Below are positions 34,105 through 44,880 of a DNA stretch of 64,000 bases, piece after piece; the first letter of the stretch is position 1, and each line of letters opens with the position of its first letter. This DNA comes from BM003 sp963699835 (GTDB lineage: Bacteria; Pseudomonadota; Gammaproteobacteria; Steroidobacterales; BM003), in assembly GCA_963699835.1 (NCBI GenBank), contig CAVOVJ010000004.1, positions 124,001 to 188,000 of the forward strand. The letters are read 5' to 3'. Below the pieces are notes generated by a model that saw only the letters and a list, made by a program, of their open reading frames with translations, made no database searches and was not told the DNA's origin. A program made the translations under genes and the position numbers.

Positions 34105-35700
34105 TCAGGCGGCGGCGCGCGTCTCCGACTCACCGAGAATCATCGCCGCGGCCTTCTCCGCGATCATGATCGTCGGCGCGTTGGTGTTGCCGCTGACCAG
34201 CGTGGGCATGATCGAGGCGTCAACGACACGCAAACCCTCCATGCCACGAACGCGTAACGCCGGATCGACAACCGCCGCATCGTCGATACCCATCTTGCAG
34301 GTGCCGACCGGGTGGTAAATCGTTTCGGCCTTTTGCCGGACGAACGCTTCGAGACCGGCCACGCTTTGAATCTCGCTGCCCGGGAAAATCTCCTTGCCAC
34401 GGTATGGAGCAAACGGTGCCGCCGCGAACAACTCGCGCGAAATCCGCACGCACTCGAGCATCATCGGCATATCTTCCGGATGAGTCAGGTAATTGGGGCG
34501 GATACTCGGTTGCTCGGCTGGATCCGCGCTGCCGAGCCGGATTCGGCCACGACTTTTCGGCCGCAAATTGCAGGCATGCAGCGTAAATCCGTGTCCCGGC
34601 AGGCGGTTGCGCCCGTGGTCGTCGAGCTGGGCCGGCACAAAATGGAACTGGATGTCCGGGCGCGAATCGGTGGCGTGGCGGCTGCGCACGAATCCGCCGG
34701 CTTCCGCGGCATTGGTCGTTCCCGGGCCGCTGCGGGTCAGCAGGAAGCGCAACCCCACCCAGGCCTCGCGCAACAAACCGAAATCATAGGTGATCGGTTT
34801 CTTGCAGCGACGGATCGTGCAGACATCGAGATGGTCCTGCAGGTTCTCGCCCACACCCGGGAGGTCGTGAACGACATCGATGCCGAATTCGCGGAGATGA
34901 TCCGCGGGACCGATGCCCGAGAGCTGTAACAGGTGCGGTGAATTGATGGCCCCGCCACACAGTATTACTTCGGCGCCGTGTTCACGTTTGAGCCGCCGCC
35001 CGACGCTGTACTCGACCCCGGTCGCGCGGCTGCCGTCGGTGAGTATCCTGCATGCAAGCGCACCGGTGCGCACTTTGAGGTTGGGCCGGCTGCGAGCCGG
35101 GTTGAGAAACGCGACGGACGTGCTGCAACGGCGCCCGTTGCGCTGGGTGACCTGATACAGGCCGAAGCCTTCCTGGGTTTCACCGTTGAAATCCGGGTTC
35201 ATCGGGTATCCGCAAGCGGAAGCGGCATCGAGGAAAACCGCGCTCAGCGGATTTACATAGTCGAGATCCTTGACGGTCAGCGCCCCGTCGGTCCCGTGCA
35301 GTGGCGACGCGCCGCGCTCCTGTTGCTGCGAACGCAGAAAGTAAGGGAGAACGTCGGCATAGGACCAGCCGTGGCTGCCGAGCGCGGCCCAGTGATCGTA
35401 GTCGTCGGGCTGGGCGCGCACGTAACACATGGCGTTGATCGAACTGCTGCCGCCGAGCACCCGTCCGCGCGGCCACCACAGGCGGCGGTTGTTCAGACGT
35501 GGCTCCGCCTCGGTGACAAAACCCCAGTTGACGGTTTCATTGCCGGCGAGGCGGGCGATGCCGGCGGGCATGTGGATCAGCGGATGGGTATCCCGTCCGC
35601 CAGCCTCGAGCAGCAACACCTTGGTGGAAGGATCGGCAGAAAGTCGATTCGCAAGAACGCAGCCCGCGGAACCGGCACCGACGATAATGAAGTCATACAT
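34105..35700 (-). CDS. GMC-family FAD oxidoreductase (choline dehydrogenase-like)
   Basis: The 531-residue flavoenzyme begins MYDFIIVGAGSAGCVLANRLS, the FAD-binding dinucleotide fold, and has the GMC signatures WWPRGRVLGGSSSINAM and GAINSPHLLQLSGIG. The C-terminal catalytic His lies in IYHPVGTCKMG and the paired Asn in VSGNTNAPTIMIAEKAA. Members oxidise alcohols such as choline or aliphatic and glycol substrates. The substrate here is unknown. The ATG at 35700 follows GGGAG at seven bases. No betaine-aldehyde dehydrogenase or choline transporter is nearby, so BetA is not proposed. It is convergent with ubiA. Confidence 0.9.
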   Translation of the reverse strand: MYDFIIVGAGSAGCVLANRLSADPSTKVLLLEAGGRDTHPLIHMPAGIARLAGNETVNWGFVTEAEPRLNNRRLWWPRGRVLGGSSSINAMCYVRAQPDDYDHWAALGSHGWSYADVLPYFLRSQQQERGASPLHGTDGALTVKDLDYVNPLSAVFLDAASACGYPMNPDFNGETQEGFGLYQVTQRNGRRCSTSVAFLNPARSRPNLKVRTGALACRILTDGSRATGVEYSVGRRLKREHGAEVILCGGAINSPHLLQLSGIGPADHLREFGIDVVHDLPGVGENLQDHLDVCTIRRCKKPITYDFGLLREAWVGLRFLLTRSGPGTTNAAEAGGFVRSRHATDSRPDIQFHFVPAQLDDHGRNRLPGHGFTLHACNLRPKSRGRIRLGSADPAEQPSIRPNYLTHPEDMPMMLECVRISRELFAAAPFAPYRGKEIFPGSEIQSVAGLEAFVRQKAETIYHPVGTCKMGIDDAAVVDPALRVRGMEGLRVVDASIMPTLVSGNTNAPTIMIAEKAAAMILGESETRAAA

Positions 35701-35798
35701 ACGCTGTCTCCCCCAACGGCCAGTCGCGGGCGCCACCCCGTCGGCATCGTTGTGCATTGCAGCGTAAATAATAAAACGGGGCGCTGCAAGCCGGGATT

Positions 35799-36522
35799 TC
35801 ACGGCCGTAACCGCCCCAATTCCGCACGCGCTGCGACCCAGACCTCGATCCGCCGTACTCCGCCATCGCGACAGGCCCGGGCGGCCGCCGCAAGCGTGCT
35901 GCCGGTGGTCATGACATCATCCACGAGCGCCAGCGACAGCGGCATCGCAGCCCGTGCCGGAGAAAAACCATTCGCGACATTGCGCCGTCGCGCACGCGCC
36001 GACAAGCCGGATTGGGGGACGGTCGGGCGGACGCGCTCGAGCAGGCCGGTGACCAGATCGATACCGAGGCGTCGCGCGATCGGCAGCGCCAGTTCGGCCG
36101 CCTGGTTGAAGCCCCGCTCACGCCGGCGTTCGCGGTGCAACGGTAGCGGCACAATCGCCTCCGGCAGGTCGCGAGTCGTGGCTGCCGAGCGCCTCGGCCA
36201 TCAATTCACCGAGCGTGCGCCCGCAGCCCAGACGGCCGGCGAACTTCAGTGCGCCGATCATGCGGTCAACCGGATACTCGTAATGGAGCAACGCAAATGC
36301 GCGGTCGAACGGGGGCGGCCGACGCTGGCAGGCCAGGCACAGACCCGCGGCCGCTGCCTCGGGCAACGCCAGCGCGCAACGTTCACAGCCATGGTCGACA
36401 TACGGCATCTCTTCGCGGCAAGGTCCGCACAGACCAAACCGCTCGCTCGCCCCGCCACACAACAAACAGCGTGCAAGGCTCGCCAGGGAGCAGCCGAAGG
36501 CGTTCCATCTTGCGTTAACCAT
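35799..36522 (-). CDS. comF: ComF-family phosphoribosyltransferase-like protein (one frame break)
   Basis: ComF-type proteins have an N-terminal zinc-ribbon and a C-terminal PRTase domain and are linked to DNA uptake. The N-terminal frame shows CLLCGGASE, CGPCREE, CERCALA and CLACQRRPPPFDRAFALLHYEYP. The C-terminal frame shows PLPLHRERRRERGFNQA and the PRPP loop LALVDDVMTTGSTLAAAA. One base near 36167 must be dropped to read RLPEAIVPLPLH and join the frames, giving 240 residues. The ATG at 36522 follows GGGAGG. It is divergent from bioB. Confidence 0.88.
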
Positions 36523-36537
36523 AGCGCCCTCCCAAGG

Positions 36538-36566
36538 TTGACAGCCAAACATAGGCTATTGATACT
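36538..36566 (+). promoter_or_regulatory. Candidate sigma-70 promoter of the bio operon
   Basis: A perfect -35 hexamer TTGACA (36538-36543) is separated by 17 bases from GATACT (36561-36566), a four-of-six match to the -10. It sits 68 bases upstream of the bioB start in the comF-bioB divergent gap. I found no clear BirA operator over it. Confidence 0.5.
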
Positions 36567-36633
36567 CGGAGATATTCCATTACCCAGAATGCCGCGGCCA
36601 ATCGCATTTGCGAGGCCGGCGGGGAGAAATGCC

Positions 36634-37630
36634 ATGCACAGCGACCTGAGCACGCGGCTGGGAGAGATCCGCAGCGACTGGAGTTTCGACGAGGTCGAGG
36701 CACTGTTCTCGTTGCCGTTCAACGACCTGATCTACCACGCGCAACGCGTGCACCGGCTGCATTTCGACCCGAATGCGGTACAGGTCAGCACCCTGCTCAG
36801 CATCAAGACCGGCGCCTGCCCGGAAGACTGTGCCTATTGCCCGCAAAGCGCCCGTTTCGATACGGGGGTCGAGACGGAACGGCTGATGGATGTCGAGGAA
36901 GTGCTGGAGCAGGCGCGCCTCGCCAAGGCCGCCGGCGCGACGCGGTTTTGCATGGGCGCAGCCTACCGCAGTCCGAAAGCCAAACAGCTCGCGGCAATCG
37001 AACAGATGGTGCGGGGGGTCGCCGACCTCGGCCTCGAGACCTGCGCGACTCTCGGCATGCTCGACGACGAGCAGGCAAAGTCGCTGAAGCAAGCGGGGCT
37101 TGACTATTACAACCACAACCTCGATACCAGCGAGCGTTATTACGAGGAAATCATCACGACCCGCACCTACCAGGACCGGCTCGATACACTGAAGGCGGTG
37201 CGCAATGCGGCGATAAAGGTCTGCTGCGGCGGCATTATCGGTATGGGTGAGAATCCGTCCGACCGCGCCGCAATGCTGCACACGCTGGCGACGCTCACCG
37301 AGCACCCGGAAAGCGTACCGATCAACCTGCTGGTGCAGGTCGAGGGCACGCCCCTGTATGGCAGCGACCCGCTCGACCCGCTCGACTTCGTCCGCAATAT
37401 TGCCGTTGCACGACTGTTGATGCCGGCCTCGCATGTGCGCTCTGTCCGCCGGCCGCACCCAGATGAGCGACGAAACCCAGGCACTGTGCTTTCTCGCCGG
37501 TGCCAATTCGATTTTCTACGGTGAGAAGCTGCTGACAACGGCCAATCCGGAGGCCAACCGCGACCGCCGCCTGTTCGACCGCCTCGGTATCAACGCCGAA
37601 CCATCGCCCGGCGAGGCGCGTACGGCCTGA
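36634..37630 (+). CDS. bioB: Biotin synthase (one frame break)
   Basis: BioB is a radical SAM enzyme that inserts sulfur into dethiobiotin. The protein starts MHSDLSTRLGEIRSDWSFDE; the ATG at 36634 follows GGGGAGAA. It has the 4Fe-4S motif in KTGACPEDCAYCPQSA and YNHNLDTSERYYEEI. The frame breaks at about 37441, where one extra base turns [35 protein letters not shown] into another frame. Dropping it gives 331 residues, the normal length. The first gene of a compact bioBFHCD operon. Confidence 0.93.
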
Positions 37631-37638
37631 GCGTCACC

Positions 37639-38820
37639 ATGACAAGCCTGGCCGACAGCCACTTCGCGGCGTCTCGCGCTGCGCCGCCGGGCGGGTCTGT
37701 ACCGGCACCGGCGCACGGTGGAAAGCTTGCACCGGCTGATCCCAACCTGCTGCGAGTCGATGGCAGGGAATGCATCGCGTTCTGTGGCAACGACTACCTG
37801 TCGTTGCGAACGAGTCCGACAGTCATCGAGGCCTGCCGGCGGGCAGTGCGGGACCCACGGCGCCGGCAGCGGTGCGTCACACCTGATCAGCGGGCACAGC
37901 GCCGAACACCGCATGCTCGAGGAGGAACTCGCTGACTTTACCGGCCGCCCGCGTGCTTTGCTGTTCTCCTCCGGCTACATGGCAAACCTCGGTGTGGCCA
38001 GCGCGTTGCTCGGCCGCCACGATACGTTGCTCGAAGATCGCCTCAATCATGCGTCGTTGCTGGATGCGGCAAAGCTGAGCGGCGCCAGGTTGTTGCGCTA
38101 TGGCCATCGCGATGCGGCCGCGCTCGGCGACCGCCTCGGCGGCAACACCAGCGGCAACAGGATGGTGGCAAGCGATGGCGTATTCAGCATGGACGGCGAT
38201 CTCGCGCCTCTGCCCGAACTGGCCCGTCACTGCGAGCGTCATGCGGCCTGGTTGATGGTGGACGACGCGCATGGTTTCGGTGTGCTCGGAGGCGGCCGTG
38301 GCAGCGTCGCCCACTTCGGCCTGTCGCGCGCCGAGGTACCGATCCTGATGCTGACGCTCGGCAAAGCACTCGGCAGCGCCGGCGCGGCCGTCGTTGGTGA
38401 CGATGACCTGATCGATACGCTCATCCAGCATGCACGCACCTATATCTACACGACGGCACTGCCGCCCGCGGTTGCGGCCGCGGCACGCGCGGCGCTGGCT
38501 GTCGTGCGCGACGATCCTGCGCCGCGCGAAGCACTACGCAAAATATCTCCCGCTTTCGCCACGCAGCGCACCAGCTCGCTCTCCCGCTGGGCGAGAGCGA
38601 AACCCCGATTCAACCGCTGCTGACCGGCGCCAACGACAGAACCGCACGGATCGGCGATCTGCTTTTCGAGCGCGGGTTCTGGGTGGGTGCGATTCGCCCC
38701 CCGACCGTGCCTGCCGGGAGCGCGCGCCTGCGAATTACGTTGAGCAGCGCGCACCGCCCGGCGCAGATCGATGGACTGGCCGAGGCCATCGCGGCGGCGC
38801 TGAAGGCGGTGCCGGCATGA
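37639..38820 (+). CDS. bioF: 8-amino-7-oxononanoate synthase (two frame breaks)
   Basis: BioF is a PLP enzyme that joins pimeloyl thioester and alanine. The first frame has RECIAFCGNDYLSLRTSPTV. The second has GSGASHLISGHSAEHRMLEEELADF, DDAHGFGVLG and the PLP lysine in LMLTLGKALGSAGAAV. A third has RFRHAAHQLALPLGESETPIQPLL to the end VPA. The breaks lie near 37850-37856 (apparent insertion) and 38537-38543 (apparent deletion); they cancel, giving 393 residues. The stop overlaps the bioH start (ATGA). The only apparent deletion in the window is here. Confidence 0.9.
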
Positions 38821-39603
38821 ACGGTCGCGATTGTACGGACCGGCCGCGCCTCGTGCTGATCCATGGCTGGGCCCAGCACGCCGGTATCTGGCGGACCTGG
38901 TGCGACCAATTGGCGCCGATTGCGGACATCGCGGCCGTGAATCTGCCCGGCCATGGCGGCATGCCCTGGAATCACTCGATCCGCAGCCTGGATGCGCTGG
39001 CGGATAGCGTGCTGCCAGCGCTCGAACAACCCGCCAGCGTGTGCGGCTGGTCCCTGGGCGGCATGATCGCCATGAACCTGGCGCGACGTTACCCCGCTCG
39101 GGTCACCCGCCTCGTGCTTTGCAACACCACGCCGCGTTTCGTTGCCAGTCACGACTGGATACATGCGGTCCAGCCATCGCTGCTCGACGGATTCCGGCGC
39201 CATGTTACGGAGAATCCGGAGCGCGTGCTTGCGCGATTTCCTGAGCCTGCAGCTGCGTGGAGAGAGCGACTCGCGGCAAACGCTCGACCTGCTCCGCAAC
39301 GCGTTGACGGAACAGAAACGGCCACGCCGGGCAGCGCTGGAATTTACCCTCGGCCTGCTGGCGCGAACCGACCTGCGCGACTCGCTGGCCAGTATCGCCC
39401 AGCCCGCGCTGGTCATCGCAAGCGATGCGGATGCGATAACACCCGTCGCGGCGGGCGACTATCTGGGGTGCCATCTGCCCGTCGCGCGATTCGTGACTCT
39501 CAGCGGCTGCGGTCACGCAGGATTCCTGTCGCGGCCCGAGCGGCTGCTGGCGGAACTCGACGAATTCCTTGGCGGCGAAGACGTGCAGGAGATGGCATCG
39601 TAA
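38817..39603 (+). CDS. bioH: Pimeloyl-ACP methyl ester esterase BioH (one frame break)
   Basis: BioH hydrolyses pimeloyl-ACP methyl ester and so ends the chain elongation started by BioC. It is an alpha/beta hydrolase with LVLIHGWAQHAGIW, the nucleophile in CGWSLGGMIAMN, the acid in VIASDADAITPV and the His in LSGCGHAGFLS. One base near the TTT at 39237-39239 must be dropped to pass from the first frame to DFLSLQLRGESDSRQTLDLL. That gives 261 residues. The start ATG at 38817 overlaps the bioF stop, and the TAATG at 39601-39605 couples it to bioC. Confidence 0.92.
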
Positions 39604-40500
39604 TGACCAGCCAGCGCAGCGGACCGACCGCTTTCGAACTCGACACCCAACGGGTGCGGCGCTCGTTCGAGAAGGCCAGCGCCACCTATGACGAGGCGGC
39701 CGTGTTACAGGACCAGGTGCGCACGCGGATGCTCGAGCGCCTCGACCTGGTACGGCTCAAGCCGGGCTGGATTCTCGATGCTGGCAGCGGCACCGGTCCC
39801 GGCGCCGACGCTCTCGCCCGGCGCTATCGCAGCGGACAGGTCATCGCGCTGGATCTCGCCCACTCCATGCTGCTCGCGGGGCGCGCACGGCAGCGCCTGT
39901 GGCGACGCTGGGGAATGGTCTGTGGCGATGTGGCCGCGCTGCCGCTAGCAAGCGGCTCGGTCGACATGGTCTTCTGCAACCTGGTTCTGCAATGGTGTCC
40001 CGACCTCGACCGCGCTTTAAGCGAGTTTCGCCGGGTGCTCGCGCCGGGCGGACTGCTTATATTCACGACTTTCGGGCCCGACACGCTGCACGAGCTTCGC
40101 ACCGCCTGGTCGAAGGCCGACGGATACAACCACGTCAACGCGTTTCTCGACATGCACGATATTGGCGATGCGCTGCTCCGGGCAAGGCTGGCCGAGCCGG
40201 TCATGGATGTCGAGCATTTCGTCGTGGACTACGGCGACGCGCGTAGCCTGATGCGCGACCTGAAAGCAATCGGCGCCCGCAATGCCACGGCCGGTCGCGC
40301 CCGTGGCCTGACCGGTCCACGCCGTCTGCGCGCGATGGAAGCGGCCTACGAGAAATTTCCGCCGCGACGGCCGGCTGCCGGCAACTTATGAAGTCGTCTA
40401 CGGTCACGCCTGGGCGCCCGAGCACAGTCGCGACCCGGGCGACGGCAGCGTCGCCATCCCGGTCGCTGCCATCGGCGGACGCCGCGGCGCGCAGCGGTGA
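39603..40500 (+). CDS. bioC: Malonyl-ACP O-methyltransferase BioC (one frame break)
   Basis: BioC methylates malonyl-ACP with SAM to start pimelate synthesis through fatty acid enzymes. The SAM-binding motif is in WILDAGSGTGPGADALAR, with LDLAHSML and VDMVFCNLVLQW following. One extra base near 40359 moves the C terminus out of frame; dropping it restores RRDGRLPATYEVVYGHAW and gives 298 residues ending at the TGA at 40498-40500. The start overlaps the bioH stop and the end overlaps the bioD GTG start. Confidence 0.92.
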
Positions 40501-41213
40501 CCGCCCTGCTGCGCCAACGCGGTGTTTTCGTCACCGGCACCGACACCGGCGTCGGCAAGACCCTGGTCAGCGCCGGGCTGGTCGAGCTGGCGGTCGCGGC
40601 CGGTCGGCGCACCGCGGTGATGAAACCGGTGGCTGCCGGGTGCGAGGACAGCGGCAACGGACTGTGTAATGACGATGCGCTCACGCTGATCGCCCGATCG
40701 AACGTCAGCGCTGACTATGCGACCGTCAATCCCTATGCGCTGCGCCCGCCGATCGCGCCGCACCTCGCGGCGCGCCAGGCTGGCATTACTATCGATGCGG
40801 AAACACTCGACACCGCATTCGCCCATCTCTGCGAGATTTCCGATTTCGTCGTCGTCGAGGGCGCCGGCGGTTTCCTGGTCCCACTGGCCGACGGTTTCGA
40901 CATGGGCGACCTGGCCGCACGTCTCGGGTTGCCAGTGCTGCTCGTGGTCGGATTGCGCCTCGGTTGTCTGAACCACGCGCTGTTGTCGGTCGAGGCCATT
41001 GTCAGACGCGGTCTGCAGCTTGCGGGATGGGTGGGCAGCAGCATCGATCCGGAATTCGCCTGCGCCGGCGAAAACGTGGCAACGCTGCGGACGCTGATCG
41101 CCGCACCCTGTCTCGGCATCGTGCCTTTTCTCGATAAACCTGCCGGAATGGGCAGCGCACCGTTCATGGATCTTCAGGGCGGTCCGGACGATGAATCGAC
41201 CTTGATCGATTAA
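40497..41213 (+). CDS. bioD: Dethiobiotin synthase
   Basis: BioD is an ATP-dependent carboxylase that closes the ureido ring of dethiobiotin. The intact 238-residue protein has the P-loop in FVTGTDTGVGKTLVSAGLVEL, the substrate-binding KPVAAGCE and VVVEGAGGFLVPL. The GTG start at 40497 overlaps the bioC stop. It is the last gene of bioBFHCD, so the operon contains every late biotin gene except bioA, which is not in this window. Confidence 0.95.
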   Translation: MTALLRQRGVFVTGTDTGVGKTLVSAGLVELAVAAGRRTAVMKPVAAGCEDSGNGLCNDDALTLIARSNVSADYATVNPYALRPPIAPHLAARQAGITIDAETLDTAFAHLCEISDFVVVEGAGGFLVPLADGFDMGDLAARLGLPVLLVVGLRLGCLNHALLSVEAIVRRGLQLAGWVGSSIDPEFACAGENVATLRTLIAAPCLGIVPFLDKPAGMGSAPFMDLQGGPDDESTLID

Positions 41214-41374
41214 TTCATTCAGAACAAATACTTAAGAGCCCAGAAAAAGCATAGCGGCAAATTGCGCGGGTTTTGACCATCAAGTAGTATTAGGCCGGCT
41301 AATAAAAGAGTAAGGGTTGCCGCGTCGGGGGGCTGTGGAGACCCGGTAGGTTTTCAGGGAAATGAATACACCGG

Positions 41375-41905
41375 GTGTGGCGTGTGCGCGTCTTCGAATA
41401 CCGACCAAATTGCTCCCTTAGTCCGCAGTCTGCGGCGATTTTTTTCGCCGTTGTGGCGTCGACGTCGCTGCTGGTAGCAGCTTACTTCGTAACGCTCGGG
41501 CTGTGGCCGGTGTTACCCTTCGCGGGGCTGGAGCTCGCTGCGCTGGGTGCGGTGCTCGTGCACAGCCTCAGACAGGGCCGCTGGTACGAAATTGTCAGCG
41601 TTTCCCCGGGCAGGGTGGAAATAGATATTTATACGGGGCGGACCCGGCGGAAAATTGGTTTTCCGCGGGCCTGGACCCAGGTGGAATTGCGGCGGGCGCG
41701 AATCGGCGGTCACCCGAGCCATCTCCTCATCGGCTCGCAGGGCCGCTTTGTCGAGATCGGCAGGCATCTGACCGAAAGCGAACGCTGCGAACAGGAAAAA
41801 AAACTGAAGCGCGCTATTGGCGAAATGGGTGAGAGCCCGGATTTGGGGGAATCGGGGAATGATCCGCCACGCCGCGGCGTCGTGAATCGACAGCAAAGAC
41901 GATAA
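41375..41905 (+). CDS. DUF2244 family membrane protein
   Basis: This 176-residue protein has two membrane helices (about residues 20-38 and 45-63) and a cytoplasmic tail with WYEIVSVSPGRVEIDIYTGR and a Trp/Arg-rich segment, the DUF2244 pattern. Members usually sit just upstream of cytochrome c oxidase genes, as here, though no function is established. The GTG at 41375 is an uncertain start (another GTG lies at 41384), and the charged C terminus is variable. Confidence 0.8.
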   Translation: MWRVRVFEYRPNCSLSPQSAAIFFAVVASTSLLVAAYFVTLGLWPVLPFAGLELAALGAVLVHSLRQGRWYEIVSVSPGRVEIDIYTGRTRRKIGFPRAWTQVELRRARIGGHPSHLLIGSQGRFVEIGRHLTESERCEQEKKLKRAIGEMGESPDLGESGNDPPRRGVVNRQQRR

Positions 41906-41927
41906 AGAGCAGAAGGAGTCGGGTTTA

Positions 41928-43136
41928 ATGTCCCACAGCAATTGGAAGCGCCTCGGGCTCGGCCTGCTGGGTACTGGTCTCGGTCTGGGACTGGCGGCAC
42001 CGGCGATGGCCGACTGGGCACTCAACATGCCACGCGGCGCGACAGCGATCAGCAACGAGGTCTACGATCTGCACATGCTGATCCTCGGCATCTGCTGCCT
42101 GATCGCGATCGTGGTATTCGGCGTGATGATCGTGTCGATATTCCTGCATCGCAAATCGCGCGGCGCAGAACCCGCCCAGTTCCATCACAGCACGAAGGCC
42201 GAAATTATCTGGACGGTGATCCCGATCCTGATCCTGGTGGGGATGGCCGTGCCCGCGGCGGAAACGCTGGTCAGGATGGAAGATACGCGTAACGCGGACA
42301 TTACCGTCAAGGTCACCGGATACCAGTGGAAATGGCGCTACGATTACCTCGACGATGAGGTCGGCTTCTTCAGTACTCTCGACCGCGACAGCAACGCCGC
42401 GCGCCAGCTCGGCTCGGGTATCCGCCCGACAGAGGTCGAGAATTACCTGCTCGATGTCGACAATCCGCTGGTTGTCCCGGTTGGCGCGAAGGTGCGGCTG
42501 CTGATCACCGCGGCCGATGTGCTGCATGCCTGGTGGATGCCCGATTTCGCCATCAAAAAAGACGCGATCCCGGGTTTCGTCAACGAGGCATGGTTCCGCG
42601 TCGAGAAGGCGGGCACCTACCGCGGTCAGTGCGCCGAGCTGTGTGGACGCGACCATGGCTTCATGCCTGTTGTCGTCATCGCCAAAGACCCGGCTGATTA
42701 TGCCGAGTGGATGGCAGACCAGCGCAGCGCGGCCGGACTCGGCGACGAAGCCGGCGAAGCGCTCGCAGCCACCCCGGTAGCTGCGGCACCTGCCGCCGTC
42801 GATGCGGCAATGGCAGAAAACGACGAGCGCAATATTGATGAGCTGGTTGCGATGGGCGAGACCCTCTACAAGCAGCACTGCGCCGCCTGTCACCAGGCCG
42901 ATGGCTCAGGCATGGCTCCGGTATTTCCGGCGCTCGCCGGCAGCCCGATTGTCACGGGCAGCCTCGATCAACATGTCGGCGTGGTGCTCAAGGGGCGGCC
43001 CGGAACTGCGATGGCGCCGTTCGGCCCCCAACTCACCGACCTGCAACTGGCCGCTATCGTGACCTACCAGCGCAACGCATGGGGTAACGATACCGGCGAC
43101 GTTGTGCAGCCCGACTACATCGCTGCTGCCAGATAA
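41928..43136 (+). CDS. coxB: Cytochrome c oxidase subunit II with C-terminal cytochrome c domain
   Basis: Subunit II passes electrons from cytochrome c to subunit I through CuA. The 402-residue protein has an N-terminal signal, two membrane helices (about 50-70 and 88-106) and the CuA site: His in VLHAWWMPDF and the cluster CAELCGRDHGFM. A C-terminal cytochrome c domain follows, with the heme motif CAACH and Met ligand in TAMAPFG. The fused heme domain makes this a caa3-type oxidase. It precedes coxA by 21 bases. Confidence 0.96.
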   Translation: MSHSNWKRLGLGLLGTGLGLGLAAPAMADWALNMPRGATAISNEVYDLHMLILGICCLIAIVVFGVMIVSIFLHRKSRGAEPAQFHHSTKAEIIWTVIPILILVGMAVPAAETLVRMEDTRNADITVKVTGYQWKWRYDYLDDEVGFFSTLDRDSNAARQLGSGIRPTEVENYLLDVDNPLVVPVGAKVRLLITAADVLHAWWMPDFAIKKDAIPGFVNEAWFRVEKAGTYRGQCAELCGRDHGFMPVVVIAKDPADYAEWMADQRSAAGLGDEAGEALAATPVAAAPAAVDAAMAENDERNIDELVAMGETLYKQHCAACHQADGSGMAPVFPALAGSPIVTGSLDQHVGVVLKGRPGTAMAPFGPQLTDLQLAAIVTYQRNAWGNDTGDVVQPDYIAAAR

Positions 43137-43157
43137 GAATTCGAAGGAGAGGATCTG

Positions 43158-44751
43158 ATGAGCACTGCTGAACATCATGTCGGGGACCACGCCCACGACG
43201 ATCACCACCACGGCCCGGCGAAGGGCATCATGCGTTGGCTGACGACAACCAATCACAAAGACATCGGGACCATGTACCTGGTGTTCGCGCTGATCATGTT
43301 CCTGACCGGCGGCACGATGGCGCTCGTGATCCGCGCCGAGCTGTTCCAGCCCGGCCTGCAACTGGTCGAACCGGCCTTCTTCAACCAGATGACCACGATG
43401 CATGCGCTGATCATGGTATTCGGCGCCGTGATGCCGGCAACCGTCGGCCTGGCCAACTGGATGATCCCGATGATGGTCGGCGCCCCGGACATGGCGCTGC
43501 CGCGCATGAACAACTGGAGTTTCTGGATCCTGCCGGTTGCCTTCACGCTACTGCTGTCGACGCTGTTGCTGCCCGGTGGCGCACCGGCCGCAGGCTGGAC
43601 GATGTATCCGCCGCTGGTGCAGCAGACCGGCGACGCGTTTCCGTTCATGGTGTTCTCGATCCACTTGATGGGCGCCTCGTCGATCATGGGCGCGATCAAT
43701 ATCATCGTTACGATCATGAACATGCGCGCGCCCGGTATGACGCTGCTGAAAATGCCGTTGTTCGTCTGGACCTGGCTGATCACCGCCTACCTGCTGATAG
43801 CGGTGATGCCGGTACTTGCCGGCGGCGTGACGATGCTGCTCACGGATCAGTATTTCGGTACGACGTTCTTTCGCGCCGATGGCGGCGGCGACCCGGTGCT
43901 GTTCCAGCATATCTTCTGGTTCTTCGGACATCCCGAGGTCTATATCATGATCCTGCCGGCGTTCGGCATCATTTCGGAAATTATTCCGACGTTCTCGCGC
44001 AAACCGTTGTTCGGTTACGAGTCGATGGTCTACGCAACCGCCAGTATCGCGTTCCTTTCATTTATCGTCTGGGCCCACCACATGTTCACGGTCGGGATGC
44101 CGTTGGCCGGAAAATTGTTCTTTATGTTCTCGACGATGCTGATCGCGGTGCCAACCGGGGTGAAAGTATTCAACTGGATATCGACGATGTGGCGCGGCGC
44201 GATGACTTTCGAGACGCCGATGCTGTTTTCGATCGCATTCGTGATCCTGTTCACGATCGGCGGTTTCTCGGGACTGATGCTGGCAATCGCGCCGGCCGAC
44301 TTCCAGTACCACGACTCGTACTTCGTCGTCGCCCATTTCCACTACGTGCTGGTACCGGGCGCGGTGTTCGCGATCATGGCGGGGGTTTATTACTGGCTGC
44401 CCAAGTGGACCGGCCACATGTACAGCGAGAAACTCGGCAAGCTGCATTTCTGGATATCGACGATCTCGGTAAACGTGTTGTTCTTCCCGCAGCACTTTCC
44501 TTGGTCTCGCCGGCATGCCACGCCGCATTCCCGACTACAACACTCAGTTCGCCGACTTCAACATGATTTCGTCGATCGGCGCGTTCGTGTTCGGATTCTC
44601 GCAGTTGCTGTTCGTCTACATCATCTGGCGCTGCGTCAAGGGCGGCGAACCGGCAACCAGCGAAGTCTGGGATAACCCGGTCGGTCTCGAGTGGACAGTG
44701 CCGTCGCCGGCGCCGTACCACACCTTCGACGTCGCACCGGTCGTGAAGTAA
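43158..44751 (+). CDS. coxA: Cytochrome c oxidase subunit I (one frame break)
   Basis: Subunit I contains heme a, the heme a3-CuB site and the proton channels of the A-type oxidase. The sequence has TTNHKDIG near the N terminus, WFFGHPEVYI with the cross-linked His-Tyr pair, the CuB histidines in VWAHHMFTVGM, and the heme ligands in YFVVAHFHYVLVPGA. One extra T in the TTT at 44496-44498 breaks the frame. Dropping it reads QHFLGLAGMPRRIPDYNTQFADFN and gives 530 residues ending at 44751. Confidence 0.95.
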
Positions 44752-44757
44752 GCGACG

Positions 44758-44880
44758 GTGTCGGTCCCGGATGAAGCGCAACGCAGACGCAAGGCGCGGG
44801 CCAACGCCGTGAAACTGGCGCTGCTTGCCCTTGCGTTCTATGCGGTCTTTATCGTGGCACAACTCTACCGCAGCCAATGA
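44758..44880 (+). CDS. Small membrane protein between coxA and ctaG
   Basis: A 40-residue frame starts at a GTG (44758) and ends with a TGA whose ATGA overlaps the ctaG start at 44877. The product is basic at the N terminus (EAQRRRKARANAVKL) and then one membrane helix (ALLALAFYAVFIVAQLY). Its position and size match the small cytochrome oxidase assembly proteins seen between coxA and ctaG in other proteobacteria. The overlap suggests translational coupling. The start is not proven. Confidence 0.65.
   Translation: MSVPDEAQRRRKARANAVKLALLALAFYAVFIVAQLYRSQ

Noticed and set aside
34978..36633. Long plus-strand frame leading into bioB (848 codons in all)
   Set aside because: Its first part is antisense to the GMC oxidoreductase and comF and has no recognisable product; only the bioB part from 36634 is real.
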